From assembly GCA_041572755.1 (NCBI GenBank), contig JBFFRY010000001.1, forward strand, positions 62,001 through 126,000: a stretch of DNA of 64,000 bases, read 5' to 3'. The DNA comes from JBFELU01 sp041572755. GTDB lineage: Bacteria; Actinomycetota; Acidimicrobiia; Spongiisociales; UBA11373. Made by a program: the position numbers and the translations under genes. The notes beneath the pieces are model-generated. The model saw only the letters and a list, made by a program, of their open reading frames with translations, was not told where the DNA came from and ran no database searches. Positions 16,350 through 25,368 of the stretch are shown in pieces. How positions within the stretch are numbered: the first letter of the stretch is position 1; every line of letters starts with the position of its first letter.

Positions 16350-17000
16350 GTGCGAATCCACTCGGCGCAGCTGTGGGCGGCGGCAACCAACACCTACGTC
16401 GTCGCCGCGGAGACGGGCGGTGAGGGGGTCATCGTCGACGCACCGCCGGATCCGGGGGCGGTCGCCGAGTTGGTGCGCCAGTCCGGCGTCACCCCGGTGG
16501 CGCTGCTGGCCACCCACGGCCACCTCGATCACGTCGGCGGTGCCGGAGCGGTCGTTGCCCGGTTTGCGATCAGTGCCTACCTCCACCCCGACGACGACTA
16601 TCTGGCCATGGATCCCGAGGGCCAGATGCGGATGCTGTTCGGAATGGCGGTGCCCGGTGACTACGCCCCCCCGGAGCGGTACGAGGCGCTCGCCGACGAG
16701 CAGCGTCTCGGGCTGGCAGGGCTCGACATCGAGGTGCTTCACACCCCGGGGCATACCCCGGGCCACTGCTGCTTCTGGGTGCCGGCCGAAGGGGTGCTGT
16801 TCAGCGGCGATCAGCTGTTCGCCGGGTCGATCGGACGCACCGATCTCCCCGGCGGCGACTTCGAGACCCTGATGCGCTCGATGGAACGCCGCATCGTCGG
16901 GTTGCCCCCCTCCAGCGACGTCTTTCCCGGCCACGGACCGGCCACTACCATCGCTCGAGAGCTGGCGGCCAATCCCTTCCTCCAGGTGTTCCGAGAATGA
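16350..17000 (+). CDS. MBL-fold metallo-hydrolase, glyoxalase II-like
   Basis: The 216-aa protein is a metallo-beta-lactamase-fold hydrolase. The zinc motif THGHLDH (about 55-61) is present, followed by the conserved His in HTPGHTPGHCC (about 131-141), the Asp in FSGDQLF (about 154) and a late His in FPGHGP. The length and layout match hydroxyacylglutathione hydrolase-like proteins, but actinobacteria lack glutathione, so the substrate may be a mycothiol conjugate or another thioester (inference). It overlaps hisS by ATGA, a common pairing in actinobacteria. Confidence 0.88.
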   Translation: MRIHSAQLWAAATNTYVVAAETGGEGVIVDAPPDPGAVAELVRQSGVTPVALLATHGHLDHVGGAGAVVARFAISAYLHPDDDYLAMDPEGQMRMLFGMAVPGDYAPPERYEALADEQRLGLAGLDIEVLHTPGHTPGHCCFWVPAEGVLFSGDQLFAGSIGRTDLPGGDFETLMRSMERRIVGLPPSSDVFPGHGPATTIARELAANPFLQVFRE

Positions 17001-18223
17001 TCCCCCGCGCCCCCAAAGGCACCGACGACATCCTCCCTCCCGCCTCGCGGAGATGGCGGGAACTGCTGCGCGTCTTCGACGAGATGGCCGAGCAGTGGGG
17101 GTACGGACTCACCCTCACCCCCATCTTCGAGGCCACCGAGCTGTTCGCCAGAGGCGTCGGGGAAGAGACCGAGGTCGTCGAGAAGCAGATGTACACCTTC
17201 GTGGACAAGGGCGACCGTTCGCTCACCCTGCGCCCCGAAGCCACCGCCTCGGTGGTGCGGGCCTACCTGCAGGCGGGGGGCCAGGGGGTCTTCAAGGCCG
17301 CCTACGCCGGTCCGATGTTCCGCTACGAGCAGCCGCAGGCGGGCCGCCGTCGCCAGTTCTTCCAGGTGGGAGTCGAATACCTGGCCGAGCCCTCGCCCGA
17401 TGCCGACGTCGAGGTGATCGACTTCGGGTACCGCCTCCTCGAACGCGTCGGCGTCACCGGGGTGACCGTACTCCTCAACTCGATCGGCGACCCGGCGGAT
17501 CGAGCCGCCTACCGGGATCGGCTCACCGGGTTTCTCGAGGAGCGCATCGGCCGACTCTCCGATGACGCCCGGCGTCGGGTCGCGACGAATCCACTGAGAG
17601 TCCTCGACAGCAAGGCCGACGCCGACGTCGTCGCCGACGCCCCGGCCCCGCTCGATCATCTCGGTGAGCCGGCCGCCGCCCACTTCGCTGCGGTACGCGG
17701 CGGGCTGGAGCGACGCGGCATCGCCTCTGAGATCGCCCCCCGCCTGGTGCGGGGCCTCGACTACTACAACCGAACGGTGTTCGAGTACGTGGCCGCCTCC
17801 TACGACGCCGCCCAGGACTCCCTCGGAGGAGGGGGTCGCTACGACCCGCTCGCCGAGATCATCGGCGGCAAGGCGGTGCCGGGTGTCGGCCTGGCGATGG
17901 GTGTCGATCGAATCACCGGCGCCATGCCGGAGGTCGGCGGCGAGGACCTCGACGTCTTCGTGGCGGTCGCCGTCGAGGCCCGCCGCACCGAGGCACTGGA
18001 CCTGGTGGCCTCGTTGCGGGCCGCCGGGGTGCGGGCCGACCTCGATCTCGGGGGCCGGTCGTTGCGCGCCCAGTTCAAAGCGGCCGATCGTCGCCGGGCC
18101 AGAGCCGTGGCGGTGGTCGGAGAGGAGTTGACCGAGGGCCGAGTGACCGTCCGCCGTTTGGCAGGCGGCGATGACGAGCAGATTCCCATCGAGGAGGTGG
18201 CGGCATGGGTCACGAGCCCCTGA
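16997..18223 (+). CDS. hisS: Histidyl-tRNA synthetase
   Basis: HisRS charges tRNA-His. The 408-aa class II synthetase begins MIPRAPKGTDDILP, the usual N-terminus. It contains motif 2 around FRYEQPQAGRRRQFFQVG (about 110-127), the histidine-binding RGLDYYNRTVFEY segment (about 251-263) and motif 3 around GVGLAMGVDRI, and ends with an anticodon-binding domain. Its stop falls 19 bases inside aspS. The hisS-aspS order is conserved in many Gram-positive bacteria. Confidence 0.96.
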   Translation: MIPRAPKGTDDILPPASRRWRELLRVFDEMAEQWGYGLTLTPIFEATELFARGVGEETEVVEKQMYTFVDKGDRSLTLRPEATASVVRAYLQAGGQGVFKAAYAGPMFRYEQPQAGRRRQFFQVGVEYLAEPSPDADVEVIDFGYRLLERVGVTGVTVLLNSIGDPADRAAYRDRLTGFLEERIGRLSDDARRRVATNPLRVLDSKADADVVADAPAPLDHLGEPAAAHFAAVRGGLERRGIASEIAPRLVRGLDYYNRTVFEYVAASYDAAQDSLGGGGRYDPLAEIIGGKAVPGVGLAMGVDRITGAMPEVGGEDLDVFVAVAVEARRTEALDLVASLRAAGVRADLDLGGRSLRAQFKAADRRRARAVAVVGEELTEGRVTVRRLAGGDDEQIPIEEVAAWVTSP

Positions 18224-19998
18224 GGACCGACGCGGCCGGAGGGTTGCGGGCCGCCGACGTCGGGCAGTCCGTCCGGCTCGCCGGCTGGGTCAACACCCGC
18301 CGCGACCACGGAGGCGTGGTCTTCGTGGACCTTCGGGACGCCAGCGGCGTCGCCCAGGTGGTCGTTCGGCCCGACGAGGCTCCGGGGCTCGAAGAGGTGG
18401 CACATCGGTTGCGCGATGAATACTGCATCACCGTCTCCGGCACCGTGCGGCAACGGGACCCCGACAACGTCAACCCCGAGATGGCCACCGGAGAGATCGA
18501 GGTCGTGGCCTCCGAAATCACGCTGCTCAGCGCATCGGCGCCGTTGCCCTTCCAGATCGACGATCGGGCCGAGGTCGACGAAGTGCGCCGGCTCGCCTAT
18601 CGCTACCTCGACCTGCGGCGCCCCCGGATGACCGCCAACCTCCGGGCCAGGTCCCGCGCAGTCACCGCCATGCGGCGGTCGATGGAGTCCCAGGGTTTCC
18701 TGGAGATCGAAACCCCCACCCTCATCAAGTCCACGCCGGAAGGAGCCAGGGATTTCCTGGTGCCCAGCCGCCTCCGCCAGGGATCGTTCTACGCCCTGCC
18801 CCAATCGCCCCAGCTCTTCAAGCAGCTGCTGATGGTGGCCGGTGTGGAGCGCTACTACCAGATCGCCCGCTGCTACCGAGATGAGGACTTCCGGGCCGAT
18901 CGCCAGGTCGAGTTCACCCAGTTGGATCTGGAGGGCGCCTTCTGGGATCAGGACGACGTGTTCGCGGCGCTCGAGGACGTGATGGCCACGGTGGTTCGAG
19001 AGCTGAAGGGCATCGAGATCCCGGTCCCATTTCCCCGCCTCACCTACGCCGAGGCCATGGCCTCCTACGGCACCGACAAGCCCGACGTGCGCTTCGGCAT
19101 GGAGTTCGCCGACCTCGGCGAGGTCCTCGCCGAAACCGAGTTCCGGGCCATCGCCGGGGTGCTGGCAGAAGGCGGGGTCGTGCGCGGGTTCAATGCGGGC
19201 GATCAGAGCCTGTCGCGAGCCGGGCTCGACGCACTCGTCGAGCGGGCCGGGGAGTCGGGGGCCAAGGGCCTGGTCTGGGCGGTGACCGAGGAGGATGGGT
19301 CGCTGCGGTCCCCGGTCGCCAAGTTCCTCTCCGAAGCCGAGATCGCCGGGATCGGTGCGACACTCACCTCCACACCGGGCGACCTGCTCCTGGTGGTGGC
19401 CGACCGGGCCCCGGTCGTCGCCAGGGTGCTCGACGATCTCCGGCGTCACCTCGGTCAGCCGGAGGGTCACGACGAGCTGCGGTTCCTGTGGGTGACCGAC
19501 TTCCCGGTCTTCGAGAAGATGCCCGACGGGCGCCTCGCTCCGGCCCACCATCCCTTCACCGCGCCGGTGGACATCACCGAGATGGAGGAGAGCCCCGAGA
19601 CCGCCGTGTCCAAGGCCTACGACCTGGTTCTCAACGGCGCCGAACTCGGCTCGGGGAGCGTCCGGATCCACGACTCCGACACCCAGCGCCGGGTCTTCTC
19701 CGTGCTCGGCATCAGCGACGAAGAGGCGGAGCAGCGATTCGGGTGGTTCCTTCGGGCGCTTCGATACGGGACGCCGCCGCATGCCGGCTTTGCGGTCGGG
19801 ATCGATCGGCTCGTCTCGATTCTCCAGAACGAGCCCAACATCCGCGAGGTGATCCCGTTCCCCAAGACTCAGACCGGCACCGATCCACTCACCGAGTCAC
19901 CGACGCCGGTGGGGGACGATCAGTTGCGTGAGCTGGGCCTCGATCTGCGTCCCGAGGTGCGTGCCGCACTCGAGGAGGATCGCGGCTCGGAGGGATGA
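18205..19998 (+). CDS. aspS: Aspartyl-tRNA synthetase (possibly Asp/Asn type)
   Basis: AspRS charges tRNA-Asp. The 597-aa bacterial-type protein has an OB-fold anticodon domain (about 1-120), class II motif 1, the catalytic core with SPQLFKQLLMVAG and RCYRDEDFRADRQ (motif 2), a bacterial GAD insertion domain (about 290-410), and motif 3 GFAVGIDRLVS. The end reads GTDPLTESPTPV. Whether it also charges tRNA-Asn depends on gatCAB, which is not in the window. The start overlaps hisS by 19 bases, and the stop overlaps rarA (ATGA). Confidence 0.96.
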   Translation: MGHEPLRTDAAGGLRAADVGQSVRLAGWVNTRRDHGGVVFVDLRDASGVAQVVVRPDEAPGLEEVAHRLRDEYCITVSGTVRQRDPDNVNPEMATGEIEVVASEITLLSASAPLPFQIDDRAEVDEVRRLAYRYLDLRRPRMTANLRARSRAVTAMRRSMESQGFLEIETPTLIKSTPEGARDFLVPSRLRQGSFYALPQSPQLFKQLLMVAGVERYYQIARCYRDEDFRADRQVEFTQLDLEGAFWDQDDVFAALEDVMATVVRELKGIEIPVPFPRLTYAEAMASYGTDKPDVRFGMEFADLGEVLAETEFRAIAGVLAEGGVVRGFNAGDQSLSRAGLDALVERAGESGAKGLVWAVTEEDGSLRSPVAKFLSEAEIAGIGATLTSTPGDLLLVVADRAPVVARVLDDLRRHLGQPEGHDELRFLWVTDFPVFEKMPDGRLAPAHHPFTAPVDITEMEESPETAVSKAYDLVLNGAELGSGSVRIHDSDTQRRVFSVLGISDEEAEQRFGWFLRALRYGTPPHAGFAVGIDRLVSILQNEPNIREVIPFPKTQTGTDPLTESPTPVGDDQLRELGLDLRPEVRAALEEDRGSEG

Positions 19999-21338
19999 TG
20001 GACGACCTGTTCGCCGCGGAGCGGGAGGCCCGACGGAGGACTGCCGAGCCCCTCGCCGCTCGCATGCGGCCCGCCTCACTGTCGGAAGTCGTCGGACAGC
20101 CCCATCTCGTTGCTCCCGGCTCGGCTTTCGCTTCGATGGTGGCCGCCGGCCGGCCGGTCTCGATGATCCTCTGGGGTCCTCCGGGCACCGGAAAGACCAC
20201 CCTGGCCAGATTGGTGGCCAGCGAGACCGATGCCGCCTTCGAGGCGCTGTCGGCCACCTCCGCCGGCGTCAAGGACGTGCGGGCGGTGCTGGCGGCGGCG
20301 ACCCGACGCCTCGAGGAGGACGAACGGCGGACGGTGCTCTTCCTCGATGAGATCCACCGATTCACCAAGGCACAGCAGGACGCCCTGCTCCCCGGGGTGG
20401 AGACGGGGATCGTGATCCTGGTGGGGGCCACCACCGAAAACCCGTTCTTCGAGGTGAATTCGCCGCTGATCAGCCGCAGCAGCCTCTTCCGTCTCGAAGC
20501 GCTCTCGCCCGAGGCGGTGGCCGTGCTCATCGAGCGGGCGATGGGCGACGTCGATCGCGGGCTGGGGGATTCCGGTCTGCGGCTCGACCCCGAGGCTGCG
20601 GCGGTGCTGGCCGCCCGCACCGGCGGGGACGCCCGGCTCGCCTACAACGCGCTGGAGCTGGCCGCCCTCATCACCGAGGGTCGGGGCGACGCCACCATCG
20701 ACCTGCCCACGATCGAGGAGGCCCTGCAGCGGCGCATCATTCGCTACGACAAGAAGGGCGACCAGCACTACGACGTGATCTCGGCATTCATCAAGAGTGT
20801 CCGGGGCTCGGATCCGGATGCCGCCGCCTATTGGCTGCAGCTGATGATCGATGCCGGGGAGGACCCCGAATTCATCGCCCGCCGCATGGTCATACTGGCT
20901 TCCGAGGACATCGGGCTGGCCGACTCGAAGGCGCTGGCGGTCGCCGTCGACGCCGCCCGGGCGCTGGCCTACGTGGGGCTTCCAGAGGCTGCGTATGCCC
21001 TGCACCACGCCGCCCTCTATCTGGCGGCCGCCCCCAAGTCGAACTCGGTGATGCGCACCATCGGGGCCGCCCGCCAAGCCGTCGAGGAGACTCCCGACGC
21101 CGTGGTGCCGCCCCATCTCCGCTCCGGCGGCTACGGCGGTGCCGAGGCGCTGGGCCACGGAGAGGGCTACCGCTATCCCCACGACCATCCCGACGCGGTG
21201 GTGCCGCAGCAGTACCTCCCCGACGCCGCCGCCGACCGGACCCTGTTTCGGCCGGGCTCCCAGGGAGAGGAAGCCGAACTGGCGGAGCGCCTGGGGGAGA
21301 TCGATCGACGGATGGGGCGACCCCCGCGCCGGGAGTGA
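19995..21338 (+). CDS. rarA: Replication-associated recombination protein RarA (MgsA)
   Basis: RarA is an AAA+ ATPase that acts at stalled replication forks and binds SSB. The 447-aa product has Walker A GPPGTGKTT (about 59-67), Walker B FLDEIHRF, a sensor region with GATTENPFFEVN and a C-terminal tetramerisation domain with GYGGAEALGHGEGYRYPHD split over about 375-395. It overlaps aspS and converges on the minus-strand gene that ends at 21438. The 99 bases between the two genes hold no clear terminator. Confidence 0.94.
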   Translation: MMDDLFAAEREARRRTAEPLAARMRPASLSEVVGQPHLVAPGSAFASMVAAGRPVSMILWGPPGTGKTTLARLVASETDAAFEALSATSAGVKDVRAVLAAATRRLEEDERRTVLFLDEIHRFTKAQQDALLPGVETGIVILVGATTENPFFEVNSPLISRSSLFRLEALSPEAVAVLIERAMGDVDRGLGDSGLRLDPEAAAVLAARTGGDARLAYNALELAALITEGRGDATIDLPTIEEALQRRIIRYDKKGDQHYDVISAFIKSVRGSDPDAAAYWLQLMIDAGEDPEFIARRMVILASEDIGLADSKALAVAVDAARALAYVGLPEAAYALHHAALYLAAAPKSNSVMRTIGAARQAVEETPDAVVPPHLRSGGYGGAEALGHGEGYRYPHDHPDAVVPQQYLPDAAADRTLFRPGSQGEEAELAERLGEIDRRMGRPPRRE

Positions 21339-21437
21339 GCGTCGAGTCCTCTCTCCCGGATCGCGAGCACTCGAACCGAAGACGGAGTCTCCGGGCGGTC
21401 CCCTCTCGTTGGATGTCGCGGACCGGCCGCGTTCCAC

Positions 21438-22001
21438 CTACTCGGTGTCGTAGCGGATTCCGGACCAGTAGTGATCGGCGATCTTCAGGGTGCCGCCTTC
21501 ATCGACGATCACGTAGGTTGCCATTCCTTCCCGATGGTCAAAGAGGAACCCCTTGGGCTTGACCCAGTTCTCGCGGACTGAGACCATCCAGGGGTTCTCG
21601 CCGGTGACCAACGCCTCACCCGGTTGTTCGACCTCCCACTCGAACGTGAACGTCAGGCGGACCACATGCATGGCGGCGCCGCTCACGTTGTCATCCAGCA
21701 CGGTGCCGTCCGGACCCGTGATGAAGACGTGCTCGCTTAACAGGTAGTCCTCGGTGACGGCTTCCCGAAATGCGGCCTCATCGCGTGCCATGATCGCGTT
21801 GAGATAGTCGTCGATTACTTGGGCGATCTCGTCGCTCATCGCGGTGGTGGACTCTCTCGTCTGATCGTAGAGAACCCAGCCGCCGAGTCCGCCTGCGATG
21901 ACCACCAGGATCACGACGAGAGTGATCAGGAATCGGTTTCCCCGACTGTTCCGACTTGCCGGTCTGGTATCCGAGCGTTCCGCATCTGCCATATCAGCCA
22001 T
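21438..22001 (-). CDS. Membrane-anchored protein with an NTF2/SnoaL-like exterior domain
   Basis: The 187-aa protein has a 23-residue basic cytoplasmic tail, one membrane helix (about 24-46, FLITLVVILVVIAGGLGGWVL) and an exterior domain. That domain begins with SDEIAQVIDDYLNAIMARDEAAFREAVTEDYLL, a helix pattern typical of NTF2-like folds, followed by beta-rich sequence ending in LKIADHYWSG. ATG 22001 has GGAGGAG about 6 bases upstream. It is one of only two minus-strand genes here and stands alone. The fold is inferred from pattern and no function can be assigned. Confidence 0.7.
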   Translation of the reverse strand: MADMADAERSDTRPASRNSRGNRFLITLVVILVVIAGGLGGWVLYDQTRESTTAMSDEIAQVIDDYLNAIMARDEAAFREAVTEDYLLSEHVFITGPDGTVLDDNVSGAAMHVVRLTFTFEWEVEQPGEALVTGENPWMVSVRENWVKPKGFLFDHREGMATYVIVDEGGTLKIADHYWSGIRYDTE

Positions 22002-22022
22002 GGTTTCTCCTCCCCCCGTCCG

Positions 22023-22041
22023 ATGGAATCATGGTTTCCAT
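22023..22041. repeat. Inverted repeat upstream of the minus-strand membrane protein gene
   Basis: ATGGAA and TTCCAT (6-base arms, 7-base gap) lie 22-40 bases before the ATG at 22001. It could be an operator or chance. Together with the 222 GC-rich bases up to the alaS promoter at 22264, this 275-base gap contains no gene, tRNA or T-box that I can recognise. Confidence 0.3.
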
Positions 22042-22263
22042 AGATCCGCCGCAGCATCTAGGGGCGAACGTCCCACTTCACTCGGCAGGAATCGGCGGCC
22101 CGCATCGGCCTCCAGGGAAGACGGTGCCCCGGCCGGGCCTTCAGGGAACACCCCCGAGGCCTGTTGCCGAGGACTCCACGGGCCCCGCACCGAAGCCGGG
22201 ATCGGGGCGGGGTCCTGCGTGCCGCCGGGAGATGATCGGGGCGACCCCCACGTGGGGAGTGAG

Positions 22264-22269
22264 TACCCT
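22264..22269 (+). promoter_or_regulatory. -10 element of a leaderless alaS promoter
   Basis: TACCCT lies 7 bases before GTG 22277, which is in frame with alaS. This geometry favours GTG 22277 over ATG 22289 as the start. Confidence 0.55.
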
Positions 22270-22276
22270 GTCGCCC

Positions 22277-24949
22277 GTGCCGCAGCCCATGGTGATCCCT
22301 CAGGAGGCCCTGACCGGAGCCGAGATCCGGCGCGCCTTTCTCACCTTCTTCAAGGAACGGAGCCACACGCTGGTACCGAGCGCATCGCTGATCCCGGTGG
22401 ATCCGACGCTCCTGCTCACCAACGCCGGGATGGTGCCGTTCAAGCCCTACTTCCTCGGCGAGGAACCGCCGCCCTATCCCCGGGCCGCCACGTCGCAGAA
22501 GTGCGTCCGCACCATCGACATCGACATCGTCGGCACCACGTCGCGCCACCTCACTTTCTTCGAGATGCTGGGGAATTTCTCATTCGGCGACTACTTCAAG
22601 GAGCGGGCCATCCCGCTGTCCTACGAGTTCGTCACCGAAGACCTGGGTCTCGATCCGGAAACCCTGTGGTACACGATCTACGAGGACGACGACGAAGCCG
22701 CCGAGATCTGGATCGACGGGGTCGGCGTGCCGGCCGATCGGGTGCAGCGGGGCGGCATCGAGGACGGAACCTTCTGGCAGATGGGGGTCCCCGGACCCTG
22801 CGGCCCTTCTTCGGAGATCTTCGTCGACCGCGGCCCCGACTACGGACCAGACGGAGGGCCGATCACAACCGGCGAAGCGGGCGAGCACCGCTTCGTCGAG
22901 ATCTGGAACCTGGTGCTCATGCAGAACATCCAGGATGAGCCGTATCACGTGATCGGGGATCTCCCGGCCCCCAGCATCGACACCGGGATGGGTCTCGAAC
23001 GAGTCGCCATGATCCTCCAGGACGTCGAGTCGGTCTTCGATTGCGACCTGATCCGGCCGGTGCTGGCCGCCGGCGAGGCGGTCACCGGTACCCGGTACCG
23101 CGACAGCGAGCGGGGGGACGTGGCTCTGCGGATCCTCGCCGACCACGGCCGAGCCATGACCTTCCTGATCAGCGACGGTGTCGTTCCCTCCAACGAGGGG
23201 CGGGGCTATGTGCTGCGCCGCCTGATCCGGCGGGCCGTGCGCCACGCCTGGACCCTGGGATCGAGAGAGCTGGCGACGCCCCGGGTCATCGAAGCCACGA
23301 TCGAGACGATGGGCGACGCCTATCCGGCGATCGTCGACGGCCGCGACGGCATCATCGAGATGGCCTCGCGTGAAGAGGAGCGGTTCCGGCGCACCCTCGA
23401 CGCCGGATACCGGCTCATCGACGTCGAGCTCGACGAGATCGGCGAGGGCTCGGACCTCTCGGGGGAGGTGGCGTTCCGCCTCCACGACACCTACGGCTTC
23501 CCGATCGAGCTGACCGAGGAGATCGCCGCCGAACGGGAATTGGGCGTGGATCGAGCCGGGTTCGATCGTGCCATGGCCGAGCAGCGCGACCGGGCCCGAG
23601 CGGCTCGCAAGGCCACCGTCGACGCCGAGGCGGCCCCCGCCTACCGCAAGCTGTTCGATGAGGTGGGCCCCACCGAGTTCGTGGGGTACGACCATGTCGA
23701 CGGCCGGGGCCGGATTCTCAGCATGCTGCGAGAGGGCGAGCCGGTCGCTGAGGCCTCGGAGGGCGAGGAGATCGAGGTGTACTTCGATCGAACCCCGTTC
23801 TACGCCGAGTCCGGTGGGCAGGTGGGTGACACCGGGGCGGTGGCCACGGAAACCGGTTCGCTGCGAGTCAACGACACCCAGTTCCCGGTGCAGGCTCTTC
23901 ACGGCCACCGGGCCACCGTCACATCGGGGACCGTGAAGACCGGCCAGGATGCCACGCTCTCCGTGGATGCCGGGCGCCGTGAACGCATCCGCAAGTCCCA
24001 CACCGGCACCCACCTGCTGCACTGGGCGCTCCGCGAAGTGCTCGGCTCGCACGTGCAGCAGGCCGGGTCGCTGGTGACCGACGGGCGGCTCCGCTTCGAC
24101 TTCAGCCACTACGCCGCGGTCGACGCCGATGCCCTCGAGGAGGTCGAGCGAACCGCCAACGAGCGGGTGATCGAGAACGCCCGGGTCAGAGCCTTCGAGA
24201 TCGACCGCCACGAGGCCGAGGAGATGGGGGCACTGGCGTTCTTCGGTGACAAGTACGGCGATCGCGTTCGTGTGGTCGAGGCCGGGGCCTATTCGCGAGA
24301 GCTCTGCGGCGGCACCCACGTTCCCACGACCGGCCAGGTCGGCCCGCTCGTGGTGGTGGGGGAGTCGTCGATCGGCTCGAACCTGCGGCGGATCGAGGCG
24401 TACACCGGATCGCAGGCCTATGGCTATGTCGCCGAGCTTCGGGCTCTGCTGCGGTCGACGGCTGATGCCCTGCGGTCCCGCCCCGAACACGTCGCCGAAG
24501 CGGCGGCCGCCCTGGCAGAGAGGGCCCGGCGTCAGGAGGATCGGATCGAGGCCTTCGAGGCACAGAGCCGGTCGGGGATCGCTGCCGAGCTGCTGGAAGG
24601 TGCCGAGGAGGTCGAGGGGGCGCGATTGGTGGTGGCGAGCCGGACCGGACTCCCGCCCGATGAGCTGCGAACGCTGGCGATGCAGGTCCGCGACGGGCTC
24701 GGCTCGGGGGTCGCCGTGCTGGGCGCCGAGCGGGAAGGCAAAGCCGGTCTCGTCGCGGTGGTGACGGCGGATTTGGTCGGAGCCGGGCTGTCGGCCGGGG
24801 AGCTGATTCGCGGGCCGGCGTCGATCGTCGGCGGAGGAGGCAGCAAGGACCCCGATCTGGCACAGGCCGGTGGACCCCAAGGTGGCCGCCTCCAGGACGC
24901 GCTCGAGGAGGCACGCCGCCTCGTGGTGGCGGCGCTGCAGGAGCGCTGA
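22277..24949 (+). CDS. alaS: Alanyl-tRNA synthetase
   Basis: AlaRS charges tRNA-Ala and edits mischarged Ser/Gly. With start GTG 22277 the product is 890 aa, within the normal range. It has the class II core (LTNAGMVPFKPYFLG, HLTFFEMLGNFSFGDYFK, about 45-110), the editing-domain zinc ligands in KSHTGTHLLHWALR (about 572-585) and LCGGTHVPTTGQ (about 674-685), and a C-terminal coiled-coil and DHHA1-like end (GGGGSKDPDLAQAGG). The frame stays open 320 bases upstream, but that part has no family similarity. The gene overlaps ruvX by one base (TGATG). Confidence 0.95.
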   Translation: MPQPMVIPQEALTGAEIRRAFLTFFKERSHTLVPSASLIPVDPTLLLTNAGMVPFKPYFLGEEPPPYPRAATSQKCVRTIDIDIVGTTSRHLTFFEMLGNFSFGDYFKERAIPLSYEFVTEDLGLDPETLWYTIYEDDDEAAEIWIDGVGVPADRVQRGGIEDGTFWQMGVPGPCGPSSEIFVDRGPDYGPDGGPITTGEAGEHRFVEIWNLVLMQNIQDEPYHVIGDLPAPSIDTGMGLERVAMILQDVESVFDCDLIRPVLAAGEAVTGTRYRDSERGDVALRILADHGRAMTFLISDGVVPSNEGRGYVLRRLIRRAVRHAWTLGSRELATPRVIEATIETMGDAYPAIVDGRDGIIEMASREEERFRRTLDAGYRLIDVELDEIGEGSDLSGEVAFRLHDTYGFPIELTEEIAAERELGVDRAGFDRAMAEQRDRARAARKATVDAEAAPAYRKLFDEVGPTEFVGYDHVDGRGRILSMLREGEPVAEASEGEEIEVYFDRTPFYAESGGQVGDTGAVATETGSLRVNDTQFPVQALHGHRATVTSGTVKTGQDATLSVDAGRRERIRKSHTGTHLLHWALREVLGSHVQQAGSLVTDGRLRFDFSHYAAVDADALEEVERTANERVIENARVRAFEIDRHEAEEMGALAFFGDKYGDRVRVVEAGAYSRELCGGTHVPTTGQVGPLVVVGESSIGSNLRRIEAYTGSQAYGYVAELRALLRSTADALRSRPEHVAEAAAALAERARRQEDRIEAFEAQSRSGIAAELLEGAEEVEGARLVVASRTGLPPDELRTLAMQVRDGLGSGVAVLGAEREGKAGLVAVVTADLVGAGLSAGELIRGPASIVGGGGSKDPDLAQAGGPQGGRLQDALEEARRLVVAALQER

Positions 24950-25368
24950 TGGGGCGCATCCTGGCCCTCGACCCGGGGACCAAGCGGGTGGGGGTGGCCG
25001 TGAGTGATCCTCTCCACCTCACCGCCCAGCCTCATGGAGCGCTCGATGCGACTGCCGAGGATCTCGATGTCGGCCTCAAGGAAATGGTGGAGGAACTGGA
25101 CGTCGAGAGGATCGTGGTCGGGTTGCCCGTCGGATTGTCGGGCGAGGAGGGAGCCGCCGCCCGAGCCGCCCGGGCCTTTGCGGCGCGGGTCGCAGCAGCC
25201 ACCGGCCTGCCGGTCGAACTGCACGATGAGCGTTTCAGCACGACGACCGCCGAGCGAGCTCTCCTCGAGGCCGGGATGCGTCGGCGGCGGCGCCGTGAGA
25301 CCAGGGACCGGGTTGCGGCAGCCGTGTTTCTCCAGGCCTACCTGGATGCGGGGAAGCGCCCTTCATGA
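24949..25368 (+). CDS. ruvX: YqgF/RuvX-type RNase H-fold nuclease (pre-16S rRNA processing)
   Basis: The 139-aa protein is a RuvC-like RNase H-fold protein associated with 16S rRNA 5' processing in E. coli. It contains LALDPGTKRVGVAVSD (first catalytic Asp near residue 6), IVVGLPVGLSGEEG and LHDERFSTTTAERALLEAG, then DRVAAAVFLQAYLD with the last Asp, all family marks. It lies between alaS and mltG, the standard alaS-yqgF-mltG order, with overlaps on both sides. Confidence 0.93.
   Translation: MGRILALDPGTKRVGVAVSDPLHLTAQPHGALDATAEDLDVGLKEMVEELDVERIVVGLPVGLSGEEGAAARAARAFAARVAAATGLPVELHDERFSTTTAERALLEAGMRRRRRRETRDRVAAAVFLQAYLDAGKRPS

Noticed and set aside
17839..19782. 647-codon minus-strand open frame across hisS-aspS
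   Set aside because: It is a shadow of two well-conserved synthetase genes; the translation shows no domain.
22042..22276. T-box leader for alaS
   Set aside because: The conserved T-box sequence and terminator/antiterminator are absent, and the TACCCT-7-GTG arrangement indicates a leaderless message.
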